Assembly (NCBI GenBank): GCA_959599095.1
Contig: CAUGGC010000001.1
Location: 96,757 to 160,756 of the forward strand
Origin: an uncultured Collinsella sp.
Lineage (GTDB): Bacteria > Actinomycetota > Coriobacteriia > Coriobacteriales > Coriobacteriaceae
Length of the DNA: 64,000 bases
Direction: 5' to 3'
A model generated the notes under the pieces. The model searched no databases, was not told the DNA's origin, and was given only the letters and a program-made list of their open reading frames with translations. Of this stretch, positions 7,853-15,510 are shown piece by piece. Position numbers and translations under genes: made by a program. Position 1 is the first letter of the stretch. Each line of letters opens with the position of its first letter.

Positions 7853-8590
7853 TTATTTTACTGCAAACTCCGGGCTAAATACTACCCTGCCCAGGCGAAC
7901 GAGCGTAGAGCCCTCCTCAAGGGCAGGCTCAAAGTCCTCGCTCATACCGCAGGAAAGCTCGGGCAGGTTCAAATCGGGATGCGCCGCCTCCAGCTCATCC
8001 CTCAGCTCACGAAGCCCCGCAAAGGTGCGGCGTGCCACATCCTTATTCCCCCGGGGCGCCATAGTCATAAGCCCCTGTACGCAAATTCCCTCAAGTTCCG
8101 CAAGCTCACCCGCGGCGGCGCGAATCTCATCGGGCGAAAAGCCTCCCTTCGACTCCTCACCACTCACATTGACCTCAATGAGCACACGCTGGGGGCCGGC
8201 GAGCTCGCCTGCCTCAATCTTGCGAACAGCACGGCTCGAGATCGCCTGCGCCAGATGCAGCGAACCCACCGAGTGAATCAGCTCGGCTGAGCCCAGCACC
8301 GCATTAATCTTATTAGTCTGCAGGTTGCCGATCATATCGAAGCGCACCTCGGGCAGCTCCGGATGCTCCGCCAGACCCGCGAGCTTGCGAACCAGCTCCT
8401 GCGGGCGGTTCTCGGCAAAATGGCGATACCCCGCCTGGATGGCGGCAACGGTCTCATCGACACCAACGGTCTTGGACACGGCGATGAGGCACGCGGCGTC
8501 GTGGGGGCGGCCTGCGCGATCGAGCGCCGCATAAAAACGTTCCAGAATCTGCTCGCGGCGAGCGCGCATCAAGTCCAAATAGTTATCCAT
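7853..8590 (-). CDS. yggS: YggS/YlmE-family PLP homeostasis protein
   Basis: 245 residues from ATG 8590, with GGAGG upstream. The family fingerprints are LIAVSKTVGVDETVAAIQAGYRHFAENRPQE, where the Lys of AVSK binds PLP, then FDMIGNLQTNK, LIEVNVSGEESKGGF and MTMAPRGN. YggS proteins are single-domain PLP-binding barrels that buffer free PLP and affect amino acid pools; they have no strong catalytic activity. This is the ylmE position of the conserved division cluster, directly upstream of sepF, but here it is separated from pgeF (ylmD) by the whole pst-phoU operon. Confidence 0.92.
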   Translation of the reverse strand: MDNYLDLMRARREQILERFYAALDRAGRPHDAACLIAVSKTVGVDETVAAIQAGYRHFAENRPQELVRKLAGLAEHPELPEVRFDMIGNLQTNKINAVLGSAELIHSVGSLHLAQAISSRAVRKIEAGELAGPQRVLIEVNVSGEESKGGFSPDEIRAAAGELAELEGICVQGLMTMAPRGNKDVARRTFAGLRELRDELEAAHPDLNLPELSCGMSEDFEPALEEGSTLVRLGRVVFSPEFAVK

Positions 8591-8640
8591 TGCTAATCGC
8601 CTCCGCTGACAGCCAAACAAGTAGTCCCATGCTAACGCAA

Positions 8641-8672
8641 GAGCGCGGCCCCGCATGTGCAAGGCCGCGCTC
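8641..8672 (-). terminator. GC-rich hairpin after phoU
   Basis: Perfect 10-bp stem 8641-8650 / 8663-8672 downstream of the phoU stop and before yggS. The following minus-strand bases are only moderately U-rich, so termination may be partial. Confidence 0.6.
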
Positions 8673-8709
8673 ACTTAGGTATTTACAATCTTTCGACGAA
8701 CGGGGTTAC

Positions 8710-9567
8710 TTACTCCTCGTCGTCCTCGCCATCGTCCTCGTCCTCAAGATGATCAAGCAAGTAGCGAAGACCCTCGCTGACCTCGTTAACGGGCACCTTG
8801 GCAACGTAGCGCGCGTCGACGGCGGGCCTCATGATAACACCCTCGCCCGAAGGCACGCGCATGCTCTCGAGCTCATCCTCATCAGTGCGGGCGATATCGC
8901 CGGCATTCATACGCTGACCAGTCAACAGGAAGGTCAGACGGCAAGCGGCATCGATGGAAATCGAAGCGATGCGATCGAGGTAGCGCGAAACCATGATGGC
9001 GCGACGCAGATCGTCATAGTTGCTGTCGTCGTCCATAAAGTCGCCCGTATCCATACGGTTAAAGGTGCGGAAGAACTTCTCATAGGCGGCGTGCACTGGC
9101 TCGTCCTCGACGGCCAAGTTGCAGATGATGGACATGTCATTGGTGACGAGCGCAGAAAGCGAAGAGCCCAACACCTGGTAGACGGCCTCAGCCTCGGCCT
9201 CGACCGTACCGACAAGCTCCTTGGGCAGCGAGATGTCAGCCTTGATCATATGGCGCGTGGCGCGGCAGATCTGGCGAACCTTATCGGTCATGCGCTGCAG
9301 GTTAAAGTCGACGTAGATGATCGTCTGCAGCAAGCGGAAGTCGGAGGCGACCGGCGACTGCGTGGCGATCAGGTTGTAGCACACGGCCTCCAAGTTAGCG
9401 CAGCGCGCGTCAATCGAAAGCGTGCGCTTCTTGGTCTTGGTGGCGAGCTTGCGGTCGTCGGTCACATAGGCCTTAACGGCATCGTGGAGGGCCAGATCGA
9501 CGGCCTCGTAGATGCTCAGCATCTCGTGGCGGGCCTCGATGAGCTGACGGGAAAACAGTTTGCGCAT
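8710..9567 (-). CDS. phoU: PhoU, phosphate signalling regulator
   Basis: 285 residues; two PhoU helical domains (about 5-105 and 110-215) with the E-x-x-x-D type metal clusters, e.g. DLALHDAVKAYVTDDRKLA and RLLQTIIYVDFNLQRMTDK. There is an extra C-terminal region (about 225-285) ending in an acidic Glu/Asp run. PhoU links the Pst transporter to the PhoR-type sensor kinase and damps Pst uptake. It is the last gene of pstSCAB-phoU, 92 bp after pstB, with GGAGTGAACC before ATG 9567. No phoR/phoP pair is present in the window. Confidence 0.92.
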   Translation of the reverse strand: MRKLFSRQLIEARHEMLSIYEAVDLALHDAVKAYVTDDRKLATKTKKRTLSIDARCANLEAVCYNLIATQSPVASDFRLLQTIIYVDFNLQRMTDKVRQICRATRHMIKADISLPKELVGTVEAEAEAVYQVLGSSLSALVTNDMSIICNLAVEDEPVHAAYEKFFRTFNRMDTGDFMDDDSNYDDLRRAIMVSRYLDRIASISIDAACRLTFLLTGQRMNAGDIARTDEDELESMRVPSGEGVIMRPAVDARYVAKVPVNEVSEGLRYLLDHLEDEDDGEDDEE

Positions 9568-9659
9568 GGTTCACTCCAATCAGTTGGGTGCGGTCATGCC
9601 GCCCGCACAGTGAATACGCACCGGACCAGGTCCGATCGGCTTGGGACTAGTCGCGCCGA

Positions 9660-10463
9660 TCAGCCAAAGCGGCCGGTGATATAGTCTTCCGTCCGCGAAT
9701 CCACCGGACTGGTGAAGATCGCGTCGGTTTGACCATATTCGATGAGCGTGGCGGGCTCGCCGGCAACTTCCTGCAAGAAGAACGCGGTGTAATCGCTAAT
9801 ACGAGCTGCCTGCTGCATTGAATGCGTGACGATGATGATCGTCATCTCGGGCGCCAGCTCGGCCATCAGATCCTCGACCTTAGAGACGGACGTGGGGTCG
9901 ATGGCGGAGCAGGGCTCGTCCATCAGAAGGACATCGGGTTGCACCGCAAGCACGCGCGCGATGCACAAACGCTGCTGCTGACCGCCCGAGAGCGCCAAAC
10001 CATCCTTGTTGAGCTGATTGGATACCTCTTTCCAGAGGTTGGCGCGCTTGAGCGATTCTTCCACGATATCATCGAGGTCGCTTTTGCTAGTCACGCCCTG
10101 CAGACGAGGGCCAAAGGCGACATTCTCGTAGATGGATTTGGGAAACGGGTTGGGCTGCTGAAAAATCATGCCCACGCGACGACGGAGATCGACCGGGTCG
10201 ACACCCTCGGCATAGATATCGTTGCCGTCGAGCGTCATGGTGCCCTCGACGCGCGTGCCCTCGATCAGGTCATTCATGCGGTTGATGCAACGCAAAAACG
10301 TCGACTTACCGCAGCCCGAAGGGCCAATGAAGGAGGTGATGGCGTTTTTGGCGATGTTGAGGTCGAGCTCCGTCAGCGCATGAAAGTCACCGTACCAAAA
10401 GTTGAAATCCTTGGCCGTAATGGCCGCTTGCTCCAGCGTGGGAGCGGACTGATAAACGGACAT
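9660..10463 (-). CDS. pstB: PstB, phosphate ABC transporter ATPase
   Basis: 267 residues. Walker A is GPSGCGKST, the Q-loop is IFQQPNPFP, the ABC signature is LSGGQQQR and Walker B is VLLMDEPCSAID, followed by a VTHSMQQA H-loop. The CSAIDP form, the long PFPKSIYENVAFGPRLQG stretch and the QTDAIFTSPVDSRTEDYITGRFG tail are diagnostic of PstB. It energises phosphate import through PstA/PstC and lies 12 bp after pstA. Confidence 0.96.
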   Translation of the reverse strand: MSVYQSAPTLEQAAITAKDFNFWYGDFHALTELDLNIAKNAITSFIGPSGCGKSTFLRCINRMNDLIEGTRVEGTMTLDGNDIYAEGVDPVDLRRRVGMIFQQPNPFPKSIYENVAFGPRLQGVTSKSDLDDIVEESLKRANLWKEVSNQLNKDGLALSGGQQQRLCIARVLAVQPDVLLMDEPCSAIDPTSVSKVEDLMAELAPEMTIIIVTHSMQQAARISDYTAFFLQEVAGEPATLIEYGQTDAIFTSPVDSRTEDYITGRFG

Positions 10464-10475
10464 GGGACTCCTTAA

Positions 10476-11381
10476 CTAGCGACGCTTGCGCGACAGGAAG
10501 CGCGCAAACAGGTTGAAGGCCAAAATGATCACCATCAGCAAGAGCGCAGTGCCGTAGGCTGCGTTCATGTTGATGCCGTCGTTGGCAAGCAGGTACAGGT
10601 GAACCGTCATGGGGCGGCCGGAATCGAGCGGCGAAATAGGCAGGTTGATGGCCTGGCCCATGGTGTAGAGCACCACCGCGGTCTCGCCAATGGCACGGCC
10701 GATGGCGAGGACGATGCCCGTGGCAATACGGCCAAAGGCAGAAGGAAGCACGATCTTGGAGACAACCTGCCACTTGGTGGCGCCCAGGCCGTACGCGCCC
10801 CAACGGATATAGCGCGGAACGGCGCGAATGGCCTCTTCGGTGGTGCGCATGACGATGGGGAGCATCAAGAGCGCGAGTGCCAGAGCGGCAGAGACCATCG
10901 AAAGGCCCAGGCCCATAGCCTCGACAAACAAGGCGTAGCCAAACAGGCCCATAACGATGGAGGGCACCGAGGCCAAAGCGTCAGCAGCGTAGCGAATGAG
11001 CTCGACGACCTTGCCCTGCTTGGCGTACTCGGCCAGATAGACGGCTGCCAGCACAGCGATCGGCGTGCAGATAAGCATGGCGAGCGCCGTCACGTAGACG
11101 GTCGAGACGATCGTGGGCCAAATTCCGCCCTCGGCGTTGACGCCCTGGGGCCAACCGAAGATAAAGTCGAGCGAGATGTGTGGCAGGCCGTTGATGACCA
11201 CGTAGGCGATGATAGCGACCAACACCAGCGTGGTGATGTAGGCAGCGGCACGAAACACGCCAAGCATGATCTTGTTGGACAGGTCCTTGTTGATGCGGCC
11301 CTTCTTGCCGTGGGAAAGGGCACGCTTGATGCGCTCGCGCGACGAGGTCGTATCGACCGTCGTGTCAACGGAATCGGACAT
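10476..11381 (-). CDS. pstA: PstA, phosphate ABC transporter permease
   Basis: 301 residues with six membrane segments after a ~35-residue charged cytoplasmic N-terminus. The binding-protein-dependent transport EAA loop appears as AVPRYIRWGAYGLGATKWQV. Partner of PstC in the channel for phosphate. The start at 11381 is three bases after the pstC stop, indicating translational coupling. Confidence 0.93.
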   Translation of the reverse strand: MSDSVDTTVDTTSSRERIKRALSHGKKGRINKDLSNKIMLGVFRAAAYITTLVLVAIIAYVVINGLPHISLDFIFGWPQGVNAEGGIWPTIVSTVYVTALAMLICTPIAVLAAVYLAEYAKQGKVVELIRYAADALASVPSIVMGLFGYALFVEAMGLGLSMVSAALALALLMLPIVMRTTEEAIRAVPRYIRWGAYGLGATKWQVVSKIVLPSAFGRIATGIVLAIGRAIGETAVVLYTMGQAINLPISPLDSGRPMTVHLYLLANDGINMNAAYGTALLLMVIILAFNLFARFLSRKRR

Positions 11382-11384
11382 AGC

Positions 11385-12311
11385 CTACCCCCTCTTCTTC
11401 TTGGAAATCAGACGGACGATGCCCACCAGCGTGGCGGAGATGATAAACAGGACCACACCCATGCCGAACAGCGCCGAGCGATGCAGACCCGAGGAATAGC
11501 TCATGTCGAGCGCAATCTGGCTCGTGAGCGTCGAGATGGGGCTCGCAATGCTGTCGGGAATAACCGGGGCGTTACCTACGACCATGAGCACGGCCATGGT
11601 CTCGCCGATGGCACGGCCCATACCCAGCACGATGGCATCAACGATACCCAGCTTCGCGGCAGGTAGCACGACCTTATAGATGGTCTGCCACTTGGTGGCG
11701 CCCATGGCATACGATGCCTCGCGAATGCCCATGGGAATGGAATTGAGAGCATCGATGGTGAGCATGGTGATGGTAGGGACGATCATGATGGCGAGCACAA
11801 ACCACGCCGTCAGCGCACCAAAACCAAGGCCGCCGGTCAGTTGTGCGATAAACGGGCGGATGATGATCATGCCAAAGAAGCCGTAGATGATGGAGGGTAT
11901 GCCCGCCAGCAGGTCAACGGCGGGGCTGATGAGCTTGCGCACGCGCTTGCTGGCAATCTCGACCAGGTAAACGGCCGTACCCACGCCCAGCGGCACGCCC
12001 ATGGCGAGCGCACCGACGGTCACCAGACCCGAGCCGGCAAGCAGCGACAAGATGCCGTAGTGGCCCTCAGAGGGCGCCCACGTAAAGCTAAAGAAGTCCA
12101 CCAGACCGATGTCAGTAAAGACGGGCAGCGCCGAGTACGTGGTAAAGACAAAAATCAGGATGACGGTAACGACCGCCAAAAACGCGCAGGCAAAGAAGAT
12201 CCACTGCAGCGCCTTCTCCTTGATATAGGTACTGCGCGATACGAGCGCCAGCTCGCGCTTCTTGGGTGCCTGAGCATTCTGCTCAGTCTGGGAGTTTTCC
12301 TGTGCTTCCAT
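11385..12311 (-). CDS. pstC: PstC, phosphate ABC transporter permease
   Basis: 308 residues from ATG 12311, which begins one base after the pstS stop and has GGGGAG upstream; a GTG nine bases earlier is possible. The EAA loop is SIPMGIREASYAMGATKWQT, and six membrane segments follow a ~35-residue cytoplasmic tail. It forms the membrane channel with PstA. Confidence 0.93.
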   Translation of the reverse strand: MEAQENSQTEQNAQAPKKRELALVSRSTYIKEKALQWIFFACAFLAVVTVILIFVFTTYSALPVFTDIGLVDFFSFTWAPSEGHYGILSLLAGSGLVTVGALAMGVPLGVGTAVYLVEIASKRVRKLISPAVDLLAGIPSIIYGFFGMIIIRPFIAQLTGGLGFGALTAWFVLAIMIVPTITMLTIDALNSIPMGIREASYAMGATKWQTIYKVVLPAAKLGIVDAIVLGMGRAIGETMAVLMVVGNAPVIPDSIASPISTLTSQIALDMSYSSGLHRSALFGMGVVLFIISATLVGIVRLISKKKRG

Positions 12312-12312
12312 G

Positions 12313-13149
12313 CTACTCACTCCCCTTCTCGTCGTTGGCGACGGGGATAAAGCCCGCCTCGCGAATCTGCTTGTCCATCTTTTCGGACGTCACGTAGTCG
12401 ATGTAATCCTGCGCCTGCTGCGAAGGCGCACCCTTCACAAAGAAGTAAAGGTCGCGCGAGATGGGATAGCCGCCGCTCGCGACCGTCTTCTCGGACGCCT
12501 CAACATGATTGACCGAGACGGCCTTGACCGAGGTCTTGGCGTTGAGGCTATCGACGAAGCCCAGCGAAATGTAGCCAATGGCACCGCGCGAACGAGATAC
12601 CACGTCGCGCACCTGGCCCGTGCCCGAAAGAACGGCCGAGCGGCGATCGAACGGGGTGCCGTCCATCACGATGGCACGAAAGGCCTCACGCGTGCCGGAC
12701 GCCTCATCTCGGTTGATAACCTGAATCCTCAGGTCCTCGCCACCGACCTCTTTCCAATTGGTAATCTTGCCGGCGTAGATATCGCGGAGCTGCTCGGTCG
12801 AGAGGTTATCGACGGGGTTGTCGTCGTTCACGATGACCGCAATACCGTCGTGGGCAATGACAATGGGAGTCAGACCCAGATCCTGTTCGTCGGCATTGAG
12901 TCCACGGGAGGAGCTGGCGATATCGGCCGTGCCGGCGCTGACGGCCTCGATGCCTGCGGAAGAACCCAAACCGGAAACGAGCACGTCGATGCCGGTCTCC
13001 TCCTTAAAGCCCTCGGCCGCAATCTCGGCGATAGGAAGGCAGGTCGTGGAGCCGGCCACGGTAATGGAAGAGGTGGAAGATCCCGAAGAACAGGCGCACA
13101 GCGTAAGCGTTAGCACAGCAGCGCTCAGGACTGATACGATCTTTCTCAT
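12313..13149 (-). CDS. pstS: PstS, phosphate-binding lipoprotein
   Basis: 278 residues. A lipoprotein signal peptide ends in the lipobox L-C-A-C with lipidated Cys at about residue 20. It is followed by a Ser-rich linker and a periplasmic-binding-protein fold starting ITVAGSTTCLPIAE. The phosphate-binding TSSS/SGT-type loops appear as ADIASSSRGLNADE and RDEASGTREAF. It captures phosphate for PstCAB at the cell surface. Its ATG overlaps the pgeF stop as ATGA, so pgeF and pst are translationally coupled. Confidence 0.95.
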   Translation of the reverse strand: MRKIVSVLSAAVLTLTLCACSSGSSTSSITVAGSTTCLPIAEIAAEGFKEETGIDVLVSGLGSSAGIEAVSAGTADIASSSRGLNADEQDLGLTPIVIAHDGIAVIVNDDNPVDNLSTEQLRDIYAGKITNWKEVGGEDLRIQVINRDEASGTREAFRAIVMDGTPFDRRSAVLSGTGQVRDVVSRSRGAIGYISLGFVDSLNAKTSVKAVSVNHVEASEKTVASGGYPISRDLYFFVKGAPSQQAQDYIDYVTSEKMDKQIREAGFIPVANDEKGSE

Positions 13150-13946
13150 AGCATCACGCCGATCGCAGCATGGCGCCCACAGGTGCCATGCTCGTTACGG
13201 TAGGAATAAAAGCGGTCGTTCTGACGCACGGTCGAAAGCTGGGTATCCACGATATTTTCCGCGTCGACACCGACATCTACCAGCGCCTCGCGAATGGCAG
13301 CGGAAAGATCGAGCATGCGAGAGGTGCTCGCATCGATGCAAGAGAACTCGGCGGCAAAGCGATCCATGAGTTCCTGGGATACCTCATATTCGTCACCCAA
13401 GATATGGGGGCCGATATAGGCGGAAACGTCGCTCGCATCGCAACCGGCAGCATCGCAAAGCGCCTGGCACGCCTTGGCGGAAATGCGTGCAATCGTGCCC
13501 TTCCAACCGGAGTGCACCACGGCAAATCCGCCAGGGGCCACCAGCACCACGGGAACGCAGTCGGCAAAGCAGAGCAGCACGGGTACGTTATGCGCCGTAC
13601 AGACGATGGCATCACAGCCCTCGGCAATCTGCTCGCGAACGTCCTCAAGGTCATCGGCGCCGTTCGAGGTCACCGCAACGATATGATCACCATGGACCTG
13701 ATTGGGAACGAGCAGGTTGTGCTCGCACTCGGCGGCACCCATAGCCTCGAGCGCACGACGACGATTTTCTTGAACAGCAAAGGGGTCATCGCCAACATGC
13801 GAGCCCAAGTTGAGTGAGGAGTACGCATCTTCGGAAACGCCACCGGCGCGCTCGGTGAAGGCAAAGCGAACATCGGATGTCGCGCCCTCCACCAACGTAA
13901 CTCCATCATGGTCGACACGCGAAACTTTGTCCGCACGTGCTGCCAT
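13146..13946 (-). CDS. pgeF: PgeF/YlmD laccase-domain purine nucleoside enzyme
   Basis: 266 residues from ATG 13946 (AGGAGG seven bases upstream). The family's metal-site residues are visible: VPNQVHGDHI, ADCVPVVL (Cys) and AVVHSGWKG (His). Homologues (YlmD, YfiH, human LACC1/FAMIN) are zinc enzymes acting on purine nucleosides by deamination and phosphate-dependent phosphorolysis. YfiH has also been described as a peptidoglycan editing factor. The usual place is directly after ftsZ in the ylm cluster, as here, but the next genes are pstSCAB-phoU, with a 4-base overlap to pstS. A PHO-box-like repeat lies about 110 bp upstream. Confidence 0.9.
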   Translation of the reverse strand: MAARADKVSRVDHDGVTLVEGATSDVRFAFTERAGGVSEDAYSSLNLGSHVGDDPFAVQENRRRALEAMGAAECEHNLLVPNQVHGDHIVAVTSNGADDLEDVREQIAEGCDAIVCTAHNVPVLLCFADCVPVVLVAPGGFAVVHSGWKGTIARISAKACQALCDAAGCDASDVSAYIGPHILGDEYEVSQELMDRFAAEFSCIDASTSRMLDLSAAIREALVDVGVDAENIVDTQLSTVRQNDRFYSYRNEHGTCGRHAAIGVML

Positions 13947-14051
13947 ACTAAAGCCTCCTAATAACACAAGTACCGCGGCATCGCCGCTACAGCCCGCGTT
14001 TATACGGCTGTCATACTTCTCTAAAAGGATACCTGCTGCGCTGGAGGCAAT

Positions 14052-14069
14052 CGTAAAGGGAACGTAAAG
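14052..14069 (-). promoter_or_regulatory. PHO-box-like direct repeat upstream of pgeF-pst
   Basis: On the minus strand CTTTACG occurs twice with a four-base spacer (14063-14069 and 14052-14058), an 11-bp period as in PhoB/PhoP boxes. A TATCCT-like -10 lies about 20 bases downstream. The ftsZ terminator is just upstream, so this should drive pgeF-pstSCAB-phoU. The role is inferred from spacing and context. Confidence 0.6.
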
Positions 14070-14100
14070 AGATTGGAGGTTCTAGTTTACAAAGTCGAAA

Positions 14101-14130
14101 TAAAAAGGGCGCGTCCATACGGACACGCCC
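14101..14130 (-). terminator. Intrinsic terminator of ftsZ
   Basis: Stem 14107-14116 / 14121-14130 with one mismatch and loop ATAC. The A-run 14102-14106 provides the U-tract on the minus strand. It separates ftsZ from the pgeF-pst unit. Confidence 0.8.
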
Positions 14131-14156
14131 CTGTGCACAACAATGCAAAGAACGAC

Positions 14157-15311
14157 TTAGAAGCTACCGCGCTTCAGGAAGTCGGGAAGCTCGAACTGAT
14201 CGTTGCCGAAGTTAGGAAGCTCGGTGCCACCGACGTTGCGGGTCGGAGCGGCCTGAGCCGGGCTCGTGGCAGGAGCGGTGCGCTGCGGCTCAGCGGAGGC
14301 AGCGGCCTTGCTCTGAGACTGCTGAGCAGCAAAGAGCTCGTCCTGACGGTTGACGTTGGAGTCGGAGAAGCCCGTAGCGATGACGGTGATACGCACCTGA
14401 TCGCCCAGGGACTCGTCGACAACGGTACCGAAGATGATGTTGGCCTCGGGGTCGACGGCGTTGGCGACAACGTCGGCGGCGTCGCTGATCTCCTGGATGC
14501 CCAGGTCCTTGGAACCGGCGATGGAGAGCAGCACGCGCGTGGCGCCATCGATGGAGCTCTCGAGCAGCGGGCTGGAGATGGCCTGCTGGGCAGCGTCGAC
14601 GGCACGGGTGTCCCCAGAAGAGGTACCGATACCCATCATGGCGGTACCGGCCTGCTTCATGATGGTCTTAACATCGGCGAAGTCCAGGTTGATGATACCG
14701 GGGACGGTGATGAGGTCGGTGATGCCCTGGGTGCCCTGGGAAAGGACGCCATCGGCAATCGCGAAGGCCTCGAGCATGGTGGTCTTCTTCTCGGCGATGT
14801 CGAGCAGCTTATCGTTAGGGATGACGATCATGGTGTCGACGCAATCGGAGAGGGTCTTAATGCCCTCCTCGGCGCTCTTCTTGCGCTTGCGGCCCTCGAA
14901 GGTGAAGGGCTTGGTCACGACGGCGACGGTCAGCGCACCGACCTCGTTCATCGCGATATCGGCAACGATGGGAGCAGCGCCGGTACCGGTGCCACCGCCC
15001 TCGCCGCAGGTGATGAACACCATGTCGGCGCCAGCGAGCGCCTCGGCAATGTCGTCGCGGGACTCATCGGCAGCCTTGCGGCCAACCTCGGGGTTGGCGC
15101 CGGCGCCCAGGCCGCGGGTAAGGTCGGTGCCGATGTGCACCTTGATATCGGCATCAGAGATCGCGAGAGCCTGAGCATCGGTGTTGATGGCAACAAACTC
15201 GACGCCGCGGATGCCCTCTTCGATCATTCGATTGACCGCGTTGGTACCGCCGCCGCCGACGCCGACCACCTTAATGACGGCAAGGTAGTTGTTGATCTCT
15301 GTCTCGTGCAT
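14157..15311 (-). CDS. ftsZ: FtsZ, tubulin-like division GTPase
   Basis: 384 residues from ATG 15311 (CGGAGG six bases upstream; an in-frame ATG ten codons earlier lacks a ribosome site). The tubulin signature is GGGTGTGAAP (about 96-105), preceded by IKVVGVGGGGTNAVNRM for nucleotide binding; NVDFADV-type T7 residues appear as NLDFADVKTIM. A ~55-residue linker rich in Gln/Ala/Pro leads to the conserved tail ELPDFLKR, the binding site for SepF. It polymerises into the Z-ring. The 169-bp gap upstream of it may hold its own promoter. Confidence 0.97.
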   Translation of the reverse strand: MHETEINNYLAVIKVVGVGGGGTNAVNRMIEEGIRGVEFVAINTDAQALAISDADIKVHIGTDLTRGLGAGANPEVGRKAADESRDDIAEALAGADMVFITCGEGGGTGTGAAPIVADIAMNEVGALTVAVVTKPFTFEGRKRKKSAEEGIKTLSDCVDTMIVIPNDKLLDIAEKKTTMLEAFAIADGVLSQGTQGITDLITVPGIINLDFADVKTIMKQAGTAMMGIGTSSGDTRAVDAAQQAISSPLLESSIDGATRVLLSIAGSKDLGIQEISDAADVVANAVDPEANIIFGTVVDESLGDQVRITVIATGFSDSNVNRQDELFAAQQSQSKAAASAEPQRTAPATSPAQAAPTRNVGGTELPNFGNDQFELPDFLKRGSF

Positions 15312-15365
15312 GTCGGTCCTCCGAACAAAGGTTATAGCCATAGCATGGGTCGACCCCTGCGCACA

Positions 15366-15381
15366 TTAACCTTCAGGTTGA
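15366..15381. promoter_or_regulatory. 16-bp dyad upstream of ftsZ
   Basis: TTAACCTTCAGGTTGA is a near-perfect dyad 55 bp upstream of the ftsZ start. Almost the same 16-mer occurs at 29889-29904 upstream of the mra promoter. The geometry resembles operators of MerR-type regulators. The function is unknown. Confidence 0.35.
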
Positions 15382-15510
15382 AAGTAAATGCAAAGGTAAA
15401 CCGTATTATGTTTGCACATTATGAACGTATCAGTCAAATAATTGACCGTGAAAACCAAACAAACCAGATAAACGGCGTGGTATGGCCCCTCAACAAAGCA
15501 TCAAACAGCG

